From Varroa destructor (Eukaryota; Arthropoda; Arachnida; Mesostigmata; Varroidae), in NCBI RefSeq assembly GCF_002443255.2, contig NW_019211454.1, forward strand, positions 36,553,877 through 36,617,876: 64,000 bases of DNA, in the 5' to 3' direction. Both the position numbers and the translations under genes were made by a program. Shown piece by piece: positions 49,542-62,770 of this stretch. The stretch's first letter is position 1. Each line of letters starts with the position of its first letter. The notes beneath the pieces were generated by a model. That model worked only from the letters and a program-made list of their open reading frames with translations. It did no database searches and had not been told where the DNA came from.

Positions 49542-51659
49542 CGCGGACAGGCTATCACGCAATACAAATTGAGAACGTTATGCCAGCAAAGCTGCACATA
49601 ACTAATTACCTATAACTACTTGGCTTGGTCTTCTTAACCCTCGTAATGTTACCATTTCGAATATTATTACAAATGTACCAATAGCATAACGCTCTCCAAT
49701 ACAATGACCGTTATGCGAATCATAACCGGATGAAGAGTGATCTCATCTATAATACACGTGATAATATAGATCGAACGCGTCATCGAAAATCAACTCTGGC
49801 AAATGTTCTGTCTACCTTTCAATTCAATGCCTCGTGGCTAGTAGCGACTTCAAATAGATACCACAAATGCAGTCGTCGCAGCATCTGTAAAACAAATTCA
49901 TAGGAAAAACAACTACAGTAATGATCATAATCATACAACCTCTTCCGAAACAGCGCCGCCTTAGGATAGGGATAGTATTAAGGTGACTGACTAGTCCGTC
50001 ACGCTGTTTTCATGCATAGCCGAACCTACAAAACAGCAAACGGCAAAAAGAGCTAAGCTATAGCAAACTGTAGCACGATCCGATAATGTACTACATAATA
50101 AGAATAACGAAGATGCAAGAAAAAATTAAACATATATATTCCCAGGCAGAAACTTAAAGGAAATTTCAAATGCGACCTCAACGAAGGAGAGCATTAGCGG
50201 AAGCGGTGACTGAACAAGACAAACCCGCAAAGCCGAAATAGTCAATTACAACAGAAACAACTCAGAGTCATTAGAACGCATTGTTCCTCTTAACCTACCT
50301 ATTTGGTATTACGGTTTTTACCGGGATTCTGGCATCCCATTGATATGGCAGCAATTATGGAGCTGTTTGTCGATACCGTCAGACTTAGGTGAATGAGAAC
50401 CTCATGTAAATCTGGCACTGACCAGTCGGCAGATTGCATCTTACAAAAGTAAAGCTGTAAAAACGGTAGCACACAAACTATGGCGCTGCATGATAATAAT
50501 ACAGTAAGTACATTTATTAGTTATGTAGATAGCAGCCCTAAGCGTGCTGCCGGGTGATATCCTGCACGTATTCGCCTTCGCTAATCGATGCGAGGTTCAA
50601 GATGGGCTGGTAACGGCACGCAATGACCACCAACGAGCGCTTTATTGAAGAGAAACGCAAGCGAATTGATCGATTTATTCATAGGTTCGTCAGCGGTCTT
50701 TTCGAATTGTAATACTGCAAATACAATACAAAATATACTAAAAATACAAGCATACATTGTCGAAATGTTCATAGATGAAATTATCGGCCGCCCTGGGGCG
50801 GGCAGGTGGAGTGGACCAGCGATCATCGGTACAATAACTATCGACCATCTACGGTTGTTTTGTACAACGGCGATCTACAATACGTACATAAACGGGAGAA
50901 CTCTGGCGGACGTATATTGAGTACCTTCAACAAAAAAGCAGCTGGATAGATGAAACGAAGACCGATTCCGCTTCAAAATGCATTGGAAGGCTTCACTATT
51001 TGTTGTTACCTTCTCAAAGGCCAATTTATTGAAGCTATGTTGTGGAACAGCAAAGTTCGGCATTCAAGTCGTTCGCAAGTTTAATCTCTCTGCCAGTTCT
51101 AGGACAACCCGAAGGAGGGGCCTGCGTGGCGTGGCGTCGCAGGCTTGTCAATGGCCTGCCATCCTTATGATCCCCTTCACGAAAGCAACGATGCCTATAA
51201 AATATTAATAGAACAAACAGCTCATTTGAGCACTGAAGAGATACGGGGAAATTGCTAAACTTGAGCTTTGCTATCATAAATGTCCAAAGTGCTAGATCAA
51301 ATCCAAATATGTGATCTGATACGATTCATTACTAAGACCTTCAAATACTCAACAAATGCTAACCATTTAGTAGAGTCCTTGGGGATTCAAATCTGAAATG
51401 GCACATGTATCAAATTTGCAAACCACACTTCCTATTGGCAATTTCATTAGGGTTACAGTAGTTTCTTCAAAACTCTACCGGTGCCAGAATACCAAGCATA
51501 GATTAGGGTTGACGCTGTAAGCCCTAATTTCCGTTGATGGCCTTCAGCTTCACGTATATTATATAGAGTGGTTCACTACTTCAGATGAGCTGTACAAGGC
51601 TAGCTGAGCAGATCTTTCTGTTTATATTTGACCAACGAGAATGGCAACGACAGGAGTAG

Positions 51660-52005
51660 GTTCGAGGCTGCGGAAGCCTATCTTTATTGTAAATGTCACT
51701 AACTAAGGGGTCTACGGATTCGATGTCAAGGTGGGTCCACGATGCAAGCGACCCCTAGCGGCCAGGGGCGGTAACCGGGGTCACTTCTTAGATGTGTTTC
51801 CAGAGCTTCCTCCGTCGGGCCTTCTGTGAAAACAGGGAAGAGGTGACGTTAGAAGAGGACCCCGGTCGAGCCTTAGAAAAGGTTAGTGTCGCCGTCCGGA
51901 ACCTTGGTAGTCGCCAGTGGAGCGAGTATGTAGCAACTTTTTTGATCCGCCTCAAGGAATAAAGGGGAGGCGTGTGTCAGACAGCCTATACCCGGACGGC
52001 TTGTC
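51660..52005 (+). ncRNA. GC-rich block with many perfect stems; structured RNA or LINE 3' end
   Basis: In AT-rich surroundings this strip has at least six self-complementary pairs: AGGCT/AGCCT (51665-51679); AGGGGTC (51706-51712) with GACCCCT (51750-51756); ACCGGGGTC (51774-51782) with GACCCCGGT (51858-51866), extended inward by CTTCT/AGAAG; CTGT-GAAA-ACAG with a GNRA-type loop near 51823-51834; GCCGTCCGG (51891-51899) with CCGGACGGC (51992-52000); and nested in the last, CGCCTC (51948-51953) with GAGGCG (51967-51972). The right side runs into an ACA/AAT-rich tail. An AATAAA at about 51958 lies in the inner loop. A retroelement 3' UTR with conserved folding is my first guess; an independent non-coding RNA is the alternative. 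The strand is assumed from the tail. Confidence 0.45.
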
Positions 52006-52019
52006 TCGAACAAATATAT

Positions 52020-52290
52020 CACTACAACAACAATAATAATTAGTAAATAATCAAATGGTACTAATTATGATACAACGAATACAGGTACTAACAATGCTAA
52101 TATTAATAATAATACTGACAAAATAGCGATGAGGATGGCAACCAATATATAGATCGTAGAGTCGGGGCGTATTTACACTGATTGCTAGTTACAATGTCTC
52201 AGTTGAGGTATTAATTATTATAACAATAATAATACTAAAAACGATAATAATTATGATGATGATGATAATAATAATAATGATTATTTGGGA
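52020..52290. repeat. AAT/ACA/ATG-rich low-complexity tract
   Basis: Short runs of ACA, AAT, ATT and then ATG/ATA triplets, densest at 52252-52280. It may be the degenerate tail of the GC-rich block before it. Confidence 0.75.
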
Positions 52291-53058
52291 TGATGTTCTG
52301 GGGGGCAAAGACGAAAACAACGGTTTGCAGAACACGAAGATCGGAGATCAGGTATCTGGTGTTAGGTACTGATGTAAGGATGATAAGTATATACGATTGC
52401 GTATTATTGTACAAAGTATAATAACAAAATGATTTAAGAACGCCGCTAGCTATGACATCGACGTCATTTGATTAGCTGCGAGACAGTCAGAACGGAGAAA
52501 TGGCGACACGGAAAGGAAAGACGTTCGAAGAAAAATATCCGAGAAAAAAGCTTGAGCCAAACAAAAGATGGGCGAGAAAATGAGAACCATAGAATATGAA
52601 TGATGATCAAGTCATGTCACTCGAAATCATATCGATATCACACAGCATAATTTTAATCATTATCATCCTCGTCATGATTGTTTTATTTTAAGAAAAAAAA
52701 AAACTATTAATTAAACTTTTACAGATGGGAACGCACTCGGACAGCAGGAATCGCACATACGGCGAACCCAGTAGGATCAACAATAACCGAAACAAAACGT
52801 CATAAAAAAAAACAAGTGATCAACTAACCTTGTCACCATCAGTCTTCTATAAGAGTACAAAAGTCTGAACCGGAAAAATGGGTTAAAATACACGAAAAAC
52901 ACCTTGCTCTTACCTTTTCCTCCCACTCCTATCAAACTGCCGAGATCTTATTAATATTGTCGTTGTTAGCATCATAATGCATACAAGCGATTTTGGCTCC
53001 GCTCTAACGAACGAACGGAGACACAGCGGTATCGTTACGATTATCGTATATTATAAAG

Positions 53059-53322
53059 ATGTCTGAAGCAAGCAAAGCGTTTAGATTGACTGAGTTCGTA
53101 GTCCGTTTAGATGAATACGTAGCAATTAGAAAGAAGAATAGAAAAGAGGGGTTTATCGACTTCAGCTTAAGAGTTTTTACTATAAGGCGGACTGGATGCC
53201 CAAGCAAGTGTAAGAGACCTTCAACAATCGAAGGAAGGAATTTTTCAGTTATGATAACCAATGGTAATGACGATTCTATTGATGACAACGAAAATGGTAA
53301 TTATTATTACCCGAGTCTGTGA
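53059..53322 (+). CDS. Hypothetical 87-residue protein
   Basis: The ORF starts with a true ATG in a good context (ATAAAGATGT) and ends at TGA. It begins MSEASKAFRLTEFVVRLDEY and is rich in Lys and Arg in the middle and in Asn and Asp at the end (NDDSIDDNENGN). No signal, membrane segment or known motif is visible. A 94-codon minus-strand frame lies over it. The surrounding sequence is A-rich, which favours such frames by chance. Confidence 0.22.
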   Translation: MSEASKAFRLTEFVVRLDEYVAIRKKNRKEGFIDFSLRVFTIRRTGCPSKCKRPSTIEGRNFSVMITNGNDDSIDDNENGNYYYPSL

Positions 53323-53374
53323 AAATGCTAAGCCAGGAAACGACAGTTATCAATTACTAAGGAATATTGCATGG

Positions 53375-53404
53375 TATATATATATATATATAGATATATA
53401 TATA
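53375..53404. repeat. (TA)n microsatellite
   Basis: TA units with one GA interruption. Confidence 0.95.
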
Positions 53405-54383
53405 GCCAACTCATGTATCTATCTACATAATTACTGTCATTGAACAAGACTATACTCATGAATGATGATAAAGAATTATAGCAAATAATCACAGTACTAC
53501 CTCCTACACGAATGCTGCAAAATACTCTTCCTACACGTATTATCATCGGCATTACTAGAAAGAGCCATGTGTGTCTGCGCATATATGCAACAAAACTCTT
53601 GATGACTTTCGTCTGTCTCAAAATTTGATCATCAAGTAGGTCTATTTAAGGCACACCTGGCTCTTGACGATACTGACAGTGGTGCAGACCGATCACCGAA
53701 GACTCAATAAAGAAGCATTGATGTCCTATGACGGAATGGATTGAAATTACCACTAGCCAAATAAGACACTTTCGATTTGTATTGACAGTAAGTTGTATGG
53801 TGATCGTGAACTATGAAATTGCTTCCTCGTCTAAAATCCTCCACCAAACCCGCTGATGATCTGCACATGAGCGTTGTGAGTGAGGCAGTTTGAAGCAGAA
53901 GACTCGAGAGAAAGAAAGAGCCAGAGCGAGTTGAGGAGCGAAAGGATGTAGCCGGATGGTGTAGAGGATCTGCTGCGCTACAGCGTTTTACACTGATTAC
54001 GTAGTTATTGTTGTTTCAGGCCCAGGGGCCCTGAAATCTTAGACGAAGGAGCTATTCGGATGGCGTGAATCTCAACGGTCTGAGGAAGCCTAACGAAGGA
54101 TAACGGAGTTGCAGAAGATGAGGGAAGGACAGGAACAAGTGCTTAGAGATGAGCTAGAGGCCAAGCAAAGCTTGGGAACACTGCGACAATGGCTACGGAG
54201 TGGACTAGAAGTTCGTTCACCAAGAGAAGTCACATGCCATGTTCATAGAGCCACGGACAGCTCAATAAGCTATATTCTAATAACTCTGATCGAAGTGGTG
54301 AGCTAAGACGATGTGTAGTAACCGGTGTCAACTTAGGAAGGGTCCCACAAATATAATACACATATAGATGGGATATACATGTA

Positions 54384-54389
54384 TGTATA

Positions 54390-54425
<36 letters not shown>
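54384..54425. repeat. (TA)n microsatellite
   Basis: About 20 TA units with one C interruption. Confidence 0.95.
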
Positions 54426-55892
54426 GAATGGGCGACCCCATGTCGGAAGATATGAACCTATGCGGAATCGCCGGCGCAAAATAAAAGCGGCTAACACCAC
54501 GACCATGCTCAGTTAATGGAATTGCATCTATCAGTATATAGGACAGCGTCGGTGGCGCTAACTCTGTGTCAGTCAATATCTATTCTCATGAATGATATTG
54601 CTACAACGGGCCGATGTGGGACGGTCCTACACTTCACTGCCGTCAACAAGGAAACACACCCAAATAAAAAAAAAAACAGCTTTCGTTGCCAGCGAATAAG
54701 AAGAAAGATAAACTGATGCTTAACGGTAGTAATTTTGATGGTGATATTATGATTACAATTTGCGAATCGTTCAGTGGTTCGTGAATGACGTAGCACTTGA
54801 CAGCTGAGGATGATGAGTAATGCTTCGTCACGTTAAAGATAAAAGCTGGGTAGTTTTTCAACCTCGATGACGGTGTGGGTAGAATGCCGAACGTACAACC
54901 GTGAGATGTGAAGTTTTGTCCCCAACTGAGGTTTCAACAAATTGTTATAGTTCTTCATTTCAGTTGAGCGTACAGTTGCATTCCAACGTCAATGCTATTA
55001 GACTTCGCACTCGTAATAGATCAGAAAATTGACCCATCGTCCCCATTTATTATTGCCCATTACGTGGTATCGGTATTGAGAGATTCCAATTTTCAAAAAA
55101 CAAAAAAACCTTGTGTGAAGATATCCGAGTGAATGACGATCACAGCGTTAATGGTAGCACCATAAAATGATGAGCATCATTCAGTCAGAGAAAATGAATA
55201 AAACTATAGTAATTTTAATATTAAAAGTCCTACCGAAGAGCTAGTCACTGACATATAGAATATTAAAAAATAATTGCGCTGTGGCCTACTCTACCGCAAA
55301 CATCGCGGCATGGAAGAAAAGTTGAGTGCAAAGCATGTGTAAAGATAGTTTAGCACTAAAGAGGAAGTGGAGATTCGTAGGCAGTAGTTACAAGTTACTA
55401 CATTCGAACTTTTCTAATCGCCTACCCAAAAATAATTAACGAATAGGCTCATCAATTCATCTTGGACGGAAAAGGATTTTGTTGTGGCTATCTATCTGTT
55501 CCTAGGAGAGTGCAAGGCATTTCTCAATGGTGACGGAAGTGGAATCCCATGAACAGCGAATCGTTGATGGCATTGACGAGATAGTAATGACGGCTAAATA
55601 TAAGAGTATCAATCCCATAAATCAGAGCATAGTCAATGGTAGAAACGTGGTTCATCTTGATTCTGGGAACGGCCCTCTTTAAACTCCCCGGTCCGCCCCC
55701 ACAGGCTTGAACTTGACTTTCAATTAAAATGGGAACTATCCGCAGCCAGTATTGGAATGTTATTAACGACCTTTCAACCTTCCATTTTCGTAGTGATATA
55801 CAGATGCCTGTCTAGATAGTCAAAAGTAAAACCGAAGTTCGATTTTTCGTCCAGAATTTAGGGGACAATGACCATATTCAAACCAAATGTTC

Positions 55893-55895
<3 letters not shown>

Positions 55896-55922
<27 letters not shown>
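55896..55922. repeat. (TA)n microsatellite
   Basis: About 13 uninterrupted TA units. Confidence 0.95.
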
Positions 55923-55923
<1 letters not shown>

Positions 55924-57113
55924 ATGCACTTGACATAGGGTAAAAATTAACAGACGAAGCGGATAAGGAATGCTGAAACAAAAATCTTACTACTATTAAT
56001 TGGAGAGTATGTGCCGAGATGGAAATACATATCCAAAAAAATGATGTGTAAACAGAAGATACAGAACACCAGGGAATGAAACAGTTCGTAAACCGAATTC
56101 TAGTGCTATCTAAATAGATATGTACATCGACCATATGGAATACATAGGAGAAAGGAGTATCAATAGAGCGTAGGTGAAATAAGCATTATTCGCACCCGCG
56201 GAAGACTTCGAAGGGACCTTGAATATTAAGGTTGTGAGCATAGCCCTTGCTTCCATTAAAGGATCTTCTATTGCGTTAGTTTGGTATGTTTTTGTTCTAT
56301 TTATAATGAAGGAAGAGAACGAATACACCGCGTTCACCCGAAAAGTAGCAAAATGCTCATTGCTGCGATATTTGTTCGCTCAGATCGTGGTTTCATCGGG
56401 CACAAACGATTGCGTCTGACCACGAAGGGTTGACGCCCACCTAAATATCCGTATATCGCGTGTGAACGTCTCGTAGCTCAGGTTTAATCGACTCGACGAT
56501 TTTTTGTGCGTTCGCTATCGTCGAATATGAATATTGGTTGACGTATGTTTTGCCTGTAATTTCGTATTACTCAATATGAACTCCTAACGCCTTCGGTTCG
56601 TGCAAGGTAAAAAAAAAACTGATTTCTATTCGAAAAATATATTTGTTTTAATAATTTGCGCTTCGTTTAGCCTTTATCTATAGTCGACTGATCAATTTGA
56701 TTTTGTATGAAGTTTGTTTGACTACTTAGTTTTCATTGCCTTCATCATTCTTCTGCATGCGTTCTACATACTATGCGTACATACTTCCTTGAAGCAACCT
56801 GCATTGCTGCGTCTCTCTGATGACACGCAGTGCGCTCCGTTGAATTAAAACCGTTTGCTTTCCGCAAGACTCATCCGGGCCAAACATTGTGATACTAATG
56901 TTACGAACCACTGATAGCTCTTCAGTATGTGACAAAAAGCAGGAGACACCCAAGAATACAAAAAAACAGGTATATAGTGGCATGTAGCGGAGAAGGTAGA
57001 ACGTAACTTCCGTCGGGTGCGGAATCAAGCCAAAAAAAGGGAAGCATACTCTCTTAGCACCACAATTTATTAAAAATAGAGTTGTAATAAACAGTAATTA
57101 GCATTGTTATATA

Positions 57114-57213
57114 NNNNNNNNNNNNNNNNNNNNNNNNNNNNNNNNNNNNNNNNNNNNNNNNNNNNNNNNNNNNNNNNNNNNNNNNNNNNNNNNNNNNNNN
57201 NNNNNNNNNNNNN
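57114..57213. other. Assembly gap, exactly 100 N
   Basis: A run of 100 N, the conventional size for a gap of unknown length. ATATA on the left and TATATATATATAT on the right suggest the break is a (TA)n tract that could not be assembled across. Confidence 0.98.
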
Positions 57214-58360
57214 TATATATATATCTAACCTATCTATTAGTTAGCCTTTTATCAATACGTTTAAGCAAATGACTGCAAGGACAGCAGCGCGGAGTCGGAG
57301 GGCCGAGGGACCCAGATGAACAGACCTAGAGACAGAGGATCACTTTTAAGTATTTGCGTGCATCAAAAAGACTGAGACGGTCCCGCGTCATTTCTGTATC
57401 ATCGAGTCGTTAGAAGATCATGTATTCGATCTGATTACATTCACTAACGTAGCTAATACGTTTGATAAAGTGTGCTTTCGTTAAGCTACGTGACGCACGG
57501 AAGGGGTGTTCATTAGCAGTCGGATACAGAAATCAATTTGTCGGAGTTTCGATTCGATACTTCGGTTCGTACGAGGAAAAACGAGTTGGAAAAACGGTGC
57601 TTGAGAGGGGTCGGCCGACATAGTCAAAATTGAACCGTTCTGCTGCCCGGATTTGTTAAGCGCGCAATAGCGAAAACGGATTTGGCAGCCTCGATTAAGC
57701 GAAGTGTGATATATAATGTATAGCAGCGGGTAATCAACTATGACGACTCACCTAATTGTCATCATGAGAATTGTGTACCCACCGCAGACTGATATATATA
57801 GTTGTCTGTCATCAATGCTCGAGACAACTTAGCCCTATAACAAAAGCGTATCTCATTAATTCTCTACAGAATTTAATAGGCTTCTTCAGTGAGCCTAAGT
57901 AATCTCAGGCAGTCGTTTATAAGTCTGTCGAACAGGTCCACTTCGCCCCTAAGCAGCAACTACAATAGGGTGGGAGAAGTGTCATGGGTTCCGCTGCCAT
58001 GATCATGTCTATTTCCTGGGTAGACCTAACCGTCCGCATACCTGATACCTAGGATCAGAGCAAACGGATAGAATTTACTATTCATGTGTACTGTGGACAT
58101 TATTACCACATGCAAGCACATTTTCAGTATACATAAATACACAAAAGACGCTAATGAGCTGGAACATTAGCTTATTACATCATCGCATGAAAACTATATA
58201 ACAGGTATATAGGTAGTGTGCATGACATGGAATTTCCTATTCAATGATCTTACCGATTACGGTTGTCGTTGTTACTTACAGATACTGACGTGCATATATC
58301 AATATAATAATTATTATATCTATGATGATATTTAAAAAAAGATGATTTAACCACGACGCT

Positions 58361-58385
58361 AAGAATAATATCCTATATTATTCTT
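58361..58385. repeat. 10-bp inverted repeat with 5-base loop
   Basis: AAGAATAATA (58361-58370) and TATTATTCTT (58376-58385) are exact reverse complements in AT-rich sequence. Confidence 0.8.
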
Positions 58386-60890
58386 GTACAAAAATAAGGA
58401 TGATATTTTATTAGGTTCAAAAATAACCACTTTCACTTACACTCCTGCTCCTGGTACTGCTACTACTAACACCCAGCTCACTGCTGGTCAATGATGGTGG
58501 TGGCATTAGGAAGTAATGAAAAAATTACATGGAATCATGTTTTACTTTCCTCTCCTCGTTCTTCAGTCACAATAAAACAAACGTTGATAGGCCCTGTTTA
58601 CTATAATATTTGTGTGCGATAAAATATCTATCCTATATATCCTAATGCGATATTCACTATTTAGCATAACTTTATGTATATATAACATTGACGCATAGAA
58701 CATGTTTCAGACAGAGCTCGAGAAAATCATACAACTCGATATTCCTCGTTTTCGTCAAATGCAAGGGTTACAAGAGGCTTGGTAGATATCATTTTGACGA
58801 GTATTTGATCGTGTAAAAAGTCTATTAGAAAAATTCTAAAAAAGAAAATCTATTCAAAAAAATTGAAAAAAAAAACCAATGAAAAAACAAGTTTCCCCTT
58901 ACCTAGTTTGGGTTTGAACGTAGTAAGGAAACACATAACTTTCCTAATCATATTGAATTTTTTTGAAATTGAAAATATAACATGGAAACTTTCAACTACG
59001 ATCAGATGTATATGGACAGAGTAATTTTAACTGTAAGGGATTAAAATAGCTACTATTAGTTATACTACGACTTCACGTCAACGAAAAAGAAGTGATATAC
59101 ATTTTCTATAAATACTAGATATTTCCAGAGTCTGCAGAATAGGGCCCGAGCTACCGATTACGATGCCGAGGCACAACAGATGAAGATAGTACGCATATGT
59201 TAAGGGACATGTTTGCTTGACCATTTTGATGATATGAACCAACAGATTTTGGGTTTATTATTCGAAGAGAGAAGACATTTAAACTTCTACTGATGAGTCC
59301 GTTCATCTAGGCCAGTGTTTATCGGCCGTAAATATCTGATACGTTTAGAAGCTTTTGAGCAATTGTATTTTAGAACTGAAAAACAAATATTCATCAATTG
59401 ACTTATTATTAGTTGTCTTAATCAACGAATCGAGATCAAAAAAACAGAGCCTAATCTCTTCTACGCAAACATGTTTTCACCTTTTCAACTGACAGGCGCA
59501 ATTACGCACCTCCAAAAAGCCAGATCTTTTAAGTTTTCTATTTGATAATTTTCCCTACAAGTTTTAACTCCTAACTTTTTTTTTATCATGATGAATTTAA
59601 CATGATCTGAACTATACTTATCTGCGGCAATTATATCAGCCCCAACTCACATGTGTACATTTAACGACTATCAGACGATTCTAACGACGTCTGTGATTTT
59701 TTGCGGGTAGACTTAACCGGTAAGGAAGACCGAGCGGTGAAAATGGCATGTGTGCGAGAAATAGTCTTGTGTTAAAAAGATCTCCTAAGAGGCACTAGTA
59801 AGAACTGAGAAGAAATAGCATTTTTAGGCAGTTTTTCTCAAGACCAGTGGAGATTTTGAGAGATCGAAATTAAAAGCTACTCATTTTTTAGCTCTAGACG
59901 ATAGACACAATGTTAGATCTTTTTTAAAAAAAATAGGGGGTTCTTATACATTTTTTGTACTAGCGTTAGAGATAGTATTGGCTCCATTTTTAAAAAATAT
60001 GAATGTGTTTACATGTTACCCAAATTTCTCGAACGTCCTAACGTTGACCAAAAATTTCGAAAATGCTGATTTGATGCTGGACAATAACGTCAAGGTATAA
60101 CACGCAGCGCAACGTCGGCTTAACAGCGCGGGATCACGATATAATTAACGCAAGTATGTAAAAGAGCTACTTAATTAGGGCCCGATTGTAAATTATCTCA
60201 ATCAGGGTAACCGAACAGTGGAACGATTAAAGCGACGTGATTGAATTACGAAAATAACATGATTGTGTAAAAGTTGCATGATGACGGTGCAGCAGGAAGG
60301 ATTGTGGGAAGTGGACAGGTCCAATGGAACAAAAAGGTTCACGGAATCCAAGCAGGTCCTAATTCGCTTTAAATTGGTTTAAGTAACAGAACAGTGCAGA
60401 CATACATACAAACGCGTAGTATGCTTGCTTGAGACTGAGTGCAAGCAACAAATAAAGAAGGCCATGGGTCTCGGCGTTCATGGTCAATAACAAGCGAACA
60501 TTGTATATAGTGGTACCGCACAAAATCGAATGGCGACAACCACTCAGTCCCAATGTAACGCAGTACCTAGTAAAGCTAGGTATTAGCTAGATATTTTTAT
60601 GTAGTTTGTTCTATGGCGGATTAAAACGGACCGACAACCTTCTATCAGTATTAGCAGACGAAATTAAAAATGATTGTTTGCTACATTGTTGCTAACAACG
60701 AGTAACCGTTCAGTATATACATCCGAAATGTGCAGAGCGTTATTTATTGTTACGATGTGGCAAATACGCTGTTAAGTACATCAAAAAGTGTTTTAGGCTC
60801 TCTTGACGGCGCGAACATCAGACGCTCATGTTGTGACACCAAAGTTTTACGTTACGCGCCACGTTTAAACCTTAGCTACATGTTAGACAC

Positions 60891-60907
60891 TTTTTTTTTT
60901 TTTTTTT
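60891..60907. repeat. Poly-T run
   Basis: Seventeen consecutive T. On the minus strand this would be a poly-A tail-like run, but no element body was recognised beside it. Confidence 0.95.
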
Positions 60908-61153
60908 CCAATAATAACAATTATTGTTAAATATCCTGAGAGCTGTACGATGGTTGTGCAGGATATATGTAATATAAGATTAATTTTTCTACGTAGTGCC
61001 TGTAGATGTCGTTATGAAACATACTGATGTAGCATTTTCTAATTGCTTTTAATGTAATAATAAGCATCGCGCTATATATCTCGATACGATGCGGCGGGTG
61101 ATTTTTCAGCGTGCTTTTTAGCCGAACTAGTTTAGCTAGCAGTTTAGCAATAG

Positions 61154-61170
61154 TATATATATATATATAT
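61154..61170. repeat. (TA)n microsatellite
   Basis: About eight TA units. Confidence 0.93.
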
Positions 61171-62748
61171 TAGTTTTAATTTCCTATAAGAGACCTTCAA
61201 ATGAATACTTCGAGTATCTAGGTTAGGCAGTAGCAGCTAACGGAAGCGCTCACACCGATACGAAATTAGCCCCTATTGACAAAGGATTTTTGAAAGTTTC
61301 TGATGAACAACCAAGTCGAAATAACCTTATCAGAAACGTTAGATATTTACGCTATTAATCCAAATAGTTAAGCTTGCATGTAATTGTCTCAAAGTTTTTT
61401 GCTATTTTACTACAGTAGGTAAATAACAAGCAGCAGGATTTGATCTATTATTACCCCTAAATGCATTTCATTGCGTAGCCTTTAATTATTAGTTACCGGA
61501 AAGGGTCGGGGATATAAACTGATGCCACACAAATTATCCTTGAAACAATACTGCTGTACGGTGGCCCTATAGTATTCTACGGATCGAATCATTAGTGAAT
61601 TTTCTCGTATTAAAACAGTTATGTAGCGTACAATACGCTGTCTCCTAAAATCAATTAGTACCATTGCCAATTGTTGGACTGCTTCACTTATTTAATTACA
61701 TATTTTTTGAAAAACGTGCACACAAATATATTTGCTGCGTCTAGTTAGCAGCGGCGGCGGCTAACGAACTAACAACAAGTGAGTCGGTGAAGGCGATAGC
61801 GGGAGTGGTACACATTTACAAAAAAAGAAAAAAAGCTATAACTAGAATGGACTTTTCTCCGAATCAATTCAGGCTATGTTTTATTGCTGCTCTGTGTTGT
61901 CCTTAGCGACGAGCAGGTATCTGCGCGATTCTGCGAGAGAGACACATACATATGTAGATACAGGCTTTCGTAAGTGAACATCATCGAATTCTCCGACGAC
62001 TTTGTACACGACCTTCAAAAATTTGAAGGTGGCAGCGGCGGGGCGGGGGAGGATGTAAGGCTCTTCATAGCATCGAGTATCCTGCTAGTGCTTCGTATTA
62101 TATAAATATAGTATACTCTATTAACCAATAATATGGTAAGCTGCTAGAACTAGACAAAACGCATCGCGTAGACTGAGCTACATTCGACGTATGCTGCTCG
62201 GGAGAAACGAGTCGAATCAAAAGGATCACGGACACACAATAAAATCTGAGCGGGCAGCTTCATGGGAACGATGGTGACATTTGCTTGGATCTCGTACGGC
62301 CCGGAAGACTAGCTTAAGGTTAGGATCATTGATCGGTGGTGACAATTTTCAAGAGAAACGACTAAAGCACGAAAATAATCAATCTCTAGAATCCTCTGTA
62401 AAGTCAGAAGGAGAATGAAAGCGACTGTAGTAGACAGGTTGAATGAAACATCGCAGAAATACACACATCAATACCCGAACCAAACAACTTTAAAGCTGAG
62501 TAGTGCCGATTACGATGCCCAAATACGAATGGTAACTACAAATAGAAATAACACATGTGGACTACGGCGAATTGCATACGAAGTACCGACCTCGGAAGAA
62601 TAGTTAAAGCAATGTCCTCCGTACGCACTTGACACAAATCGACAGTCTGAGAATCAGGTACGTCATCAAGTCTATTGACAGCAAGCACCGGTATGATCGA
62701 GCCAATTCAGACAACGTCTTGCTCGATACGAAGATACATACAGAGGCC

Positions 62749-62770
62749 ATATATATATTATATATATATA
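62749..62770. repeat. (AT)n microsatellite
   Basis: Two AT runs joined through ATTATA, making the tract nearly palindromic. Confidence 0.93.

Larger units (their letters stand above)
48554..53058. other. Region downstream of the gene: A-rich block, then GC-rich patch, then AAT-rich tract
   Basis: From about 48.9 to 50.3 kb the + strand is markedly A- and purine-rich. From 50.5 to 52.0 kb it turns GC-rich, with open frames in several reading frames at once (for example 50645-50920 on + and 50581-50826 on minus) and a hairpin at 51120-51144. From 52020 to 52290 it is rich in AAT, ACA and ATG triplets. No intact gene is supported; the pieces that stand out are listed separately. Confidence 0.5.
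53323..57113. other. No intact gene; possible retroelement leader near 53.6-54.3 kb
   Basis: At about 53.67-53.73 kb the sequence CAGTGGTGCAGACCGATCA is followed by AATAAAG, which loosely recalls LTR-element leader sequence. A near-palindrome (TTTCAGG 54014-54020 with CCTGAAA 54030-54036) and a frame with a helix-like peptide (MREGQEQVLRDELEAKQSLG, within 54109-54306) follow. No paired LTR was found. (TA)n tracts lie at 54384-54425 and 55896-55922. The remaining frames, up to 85 codons, are unsupported. Confidence 0.4.

Noticed and set aside
49262..49597. 111-codon minus-strand frame
   Set aside because: The minus strand is poor in A here, so stop codons are rare. No motif and no start context stand out.
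50581..50920. Overlapping frames on both strands in a GC-rich patch, some with protein-like peptides
   Set aside because: At least three reading frames look equally plausible, which means the composition, not coding, explains the lack of stops.
54328..54576. 82-codon minus frame with Tyr-Ile repeats
   Set aside because: Most of it is translated (TA)n microsatellite. The same holds for 55895-56134 and 53328-53621.
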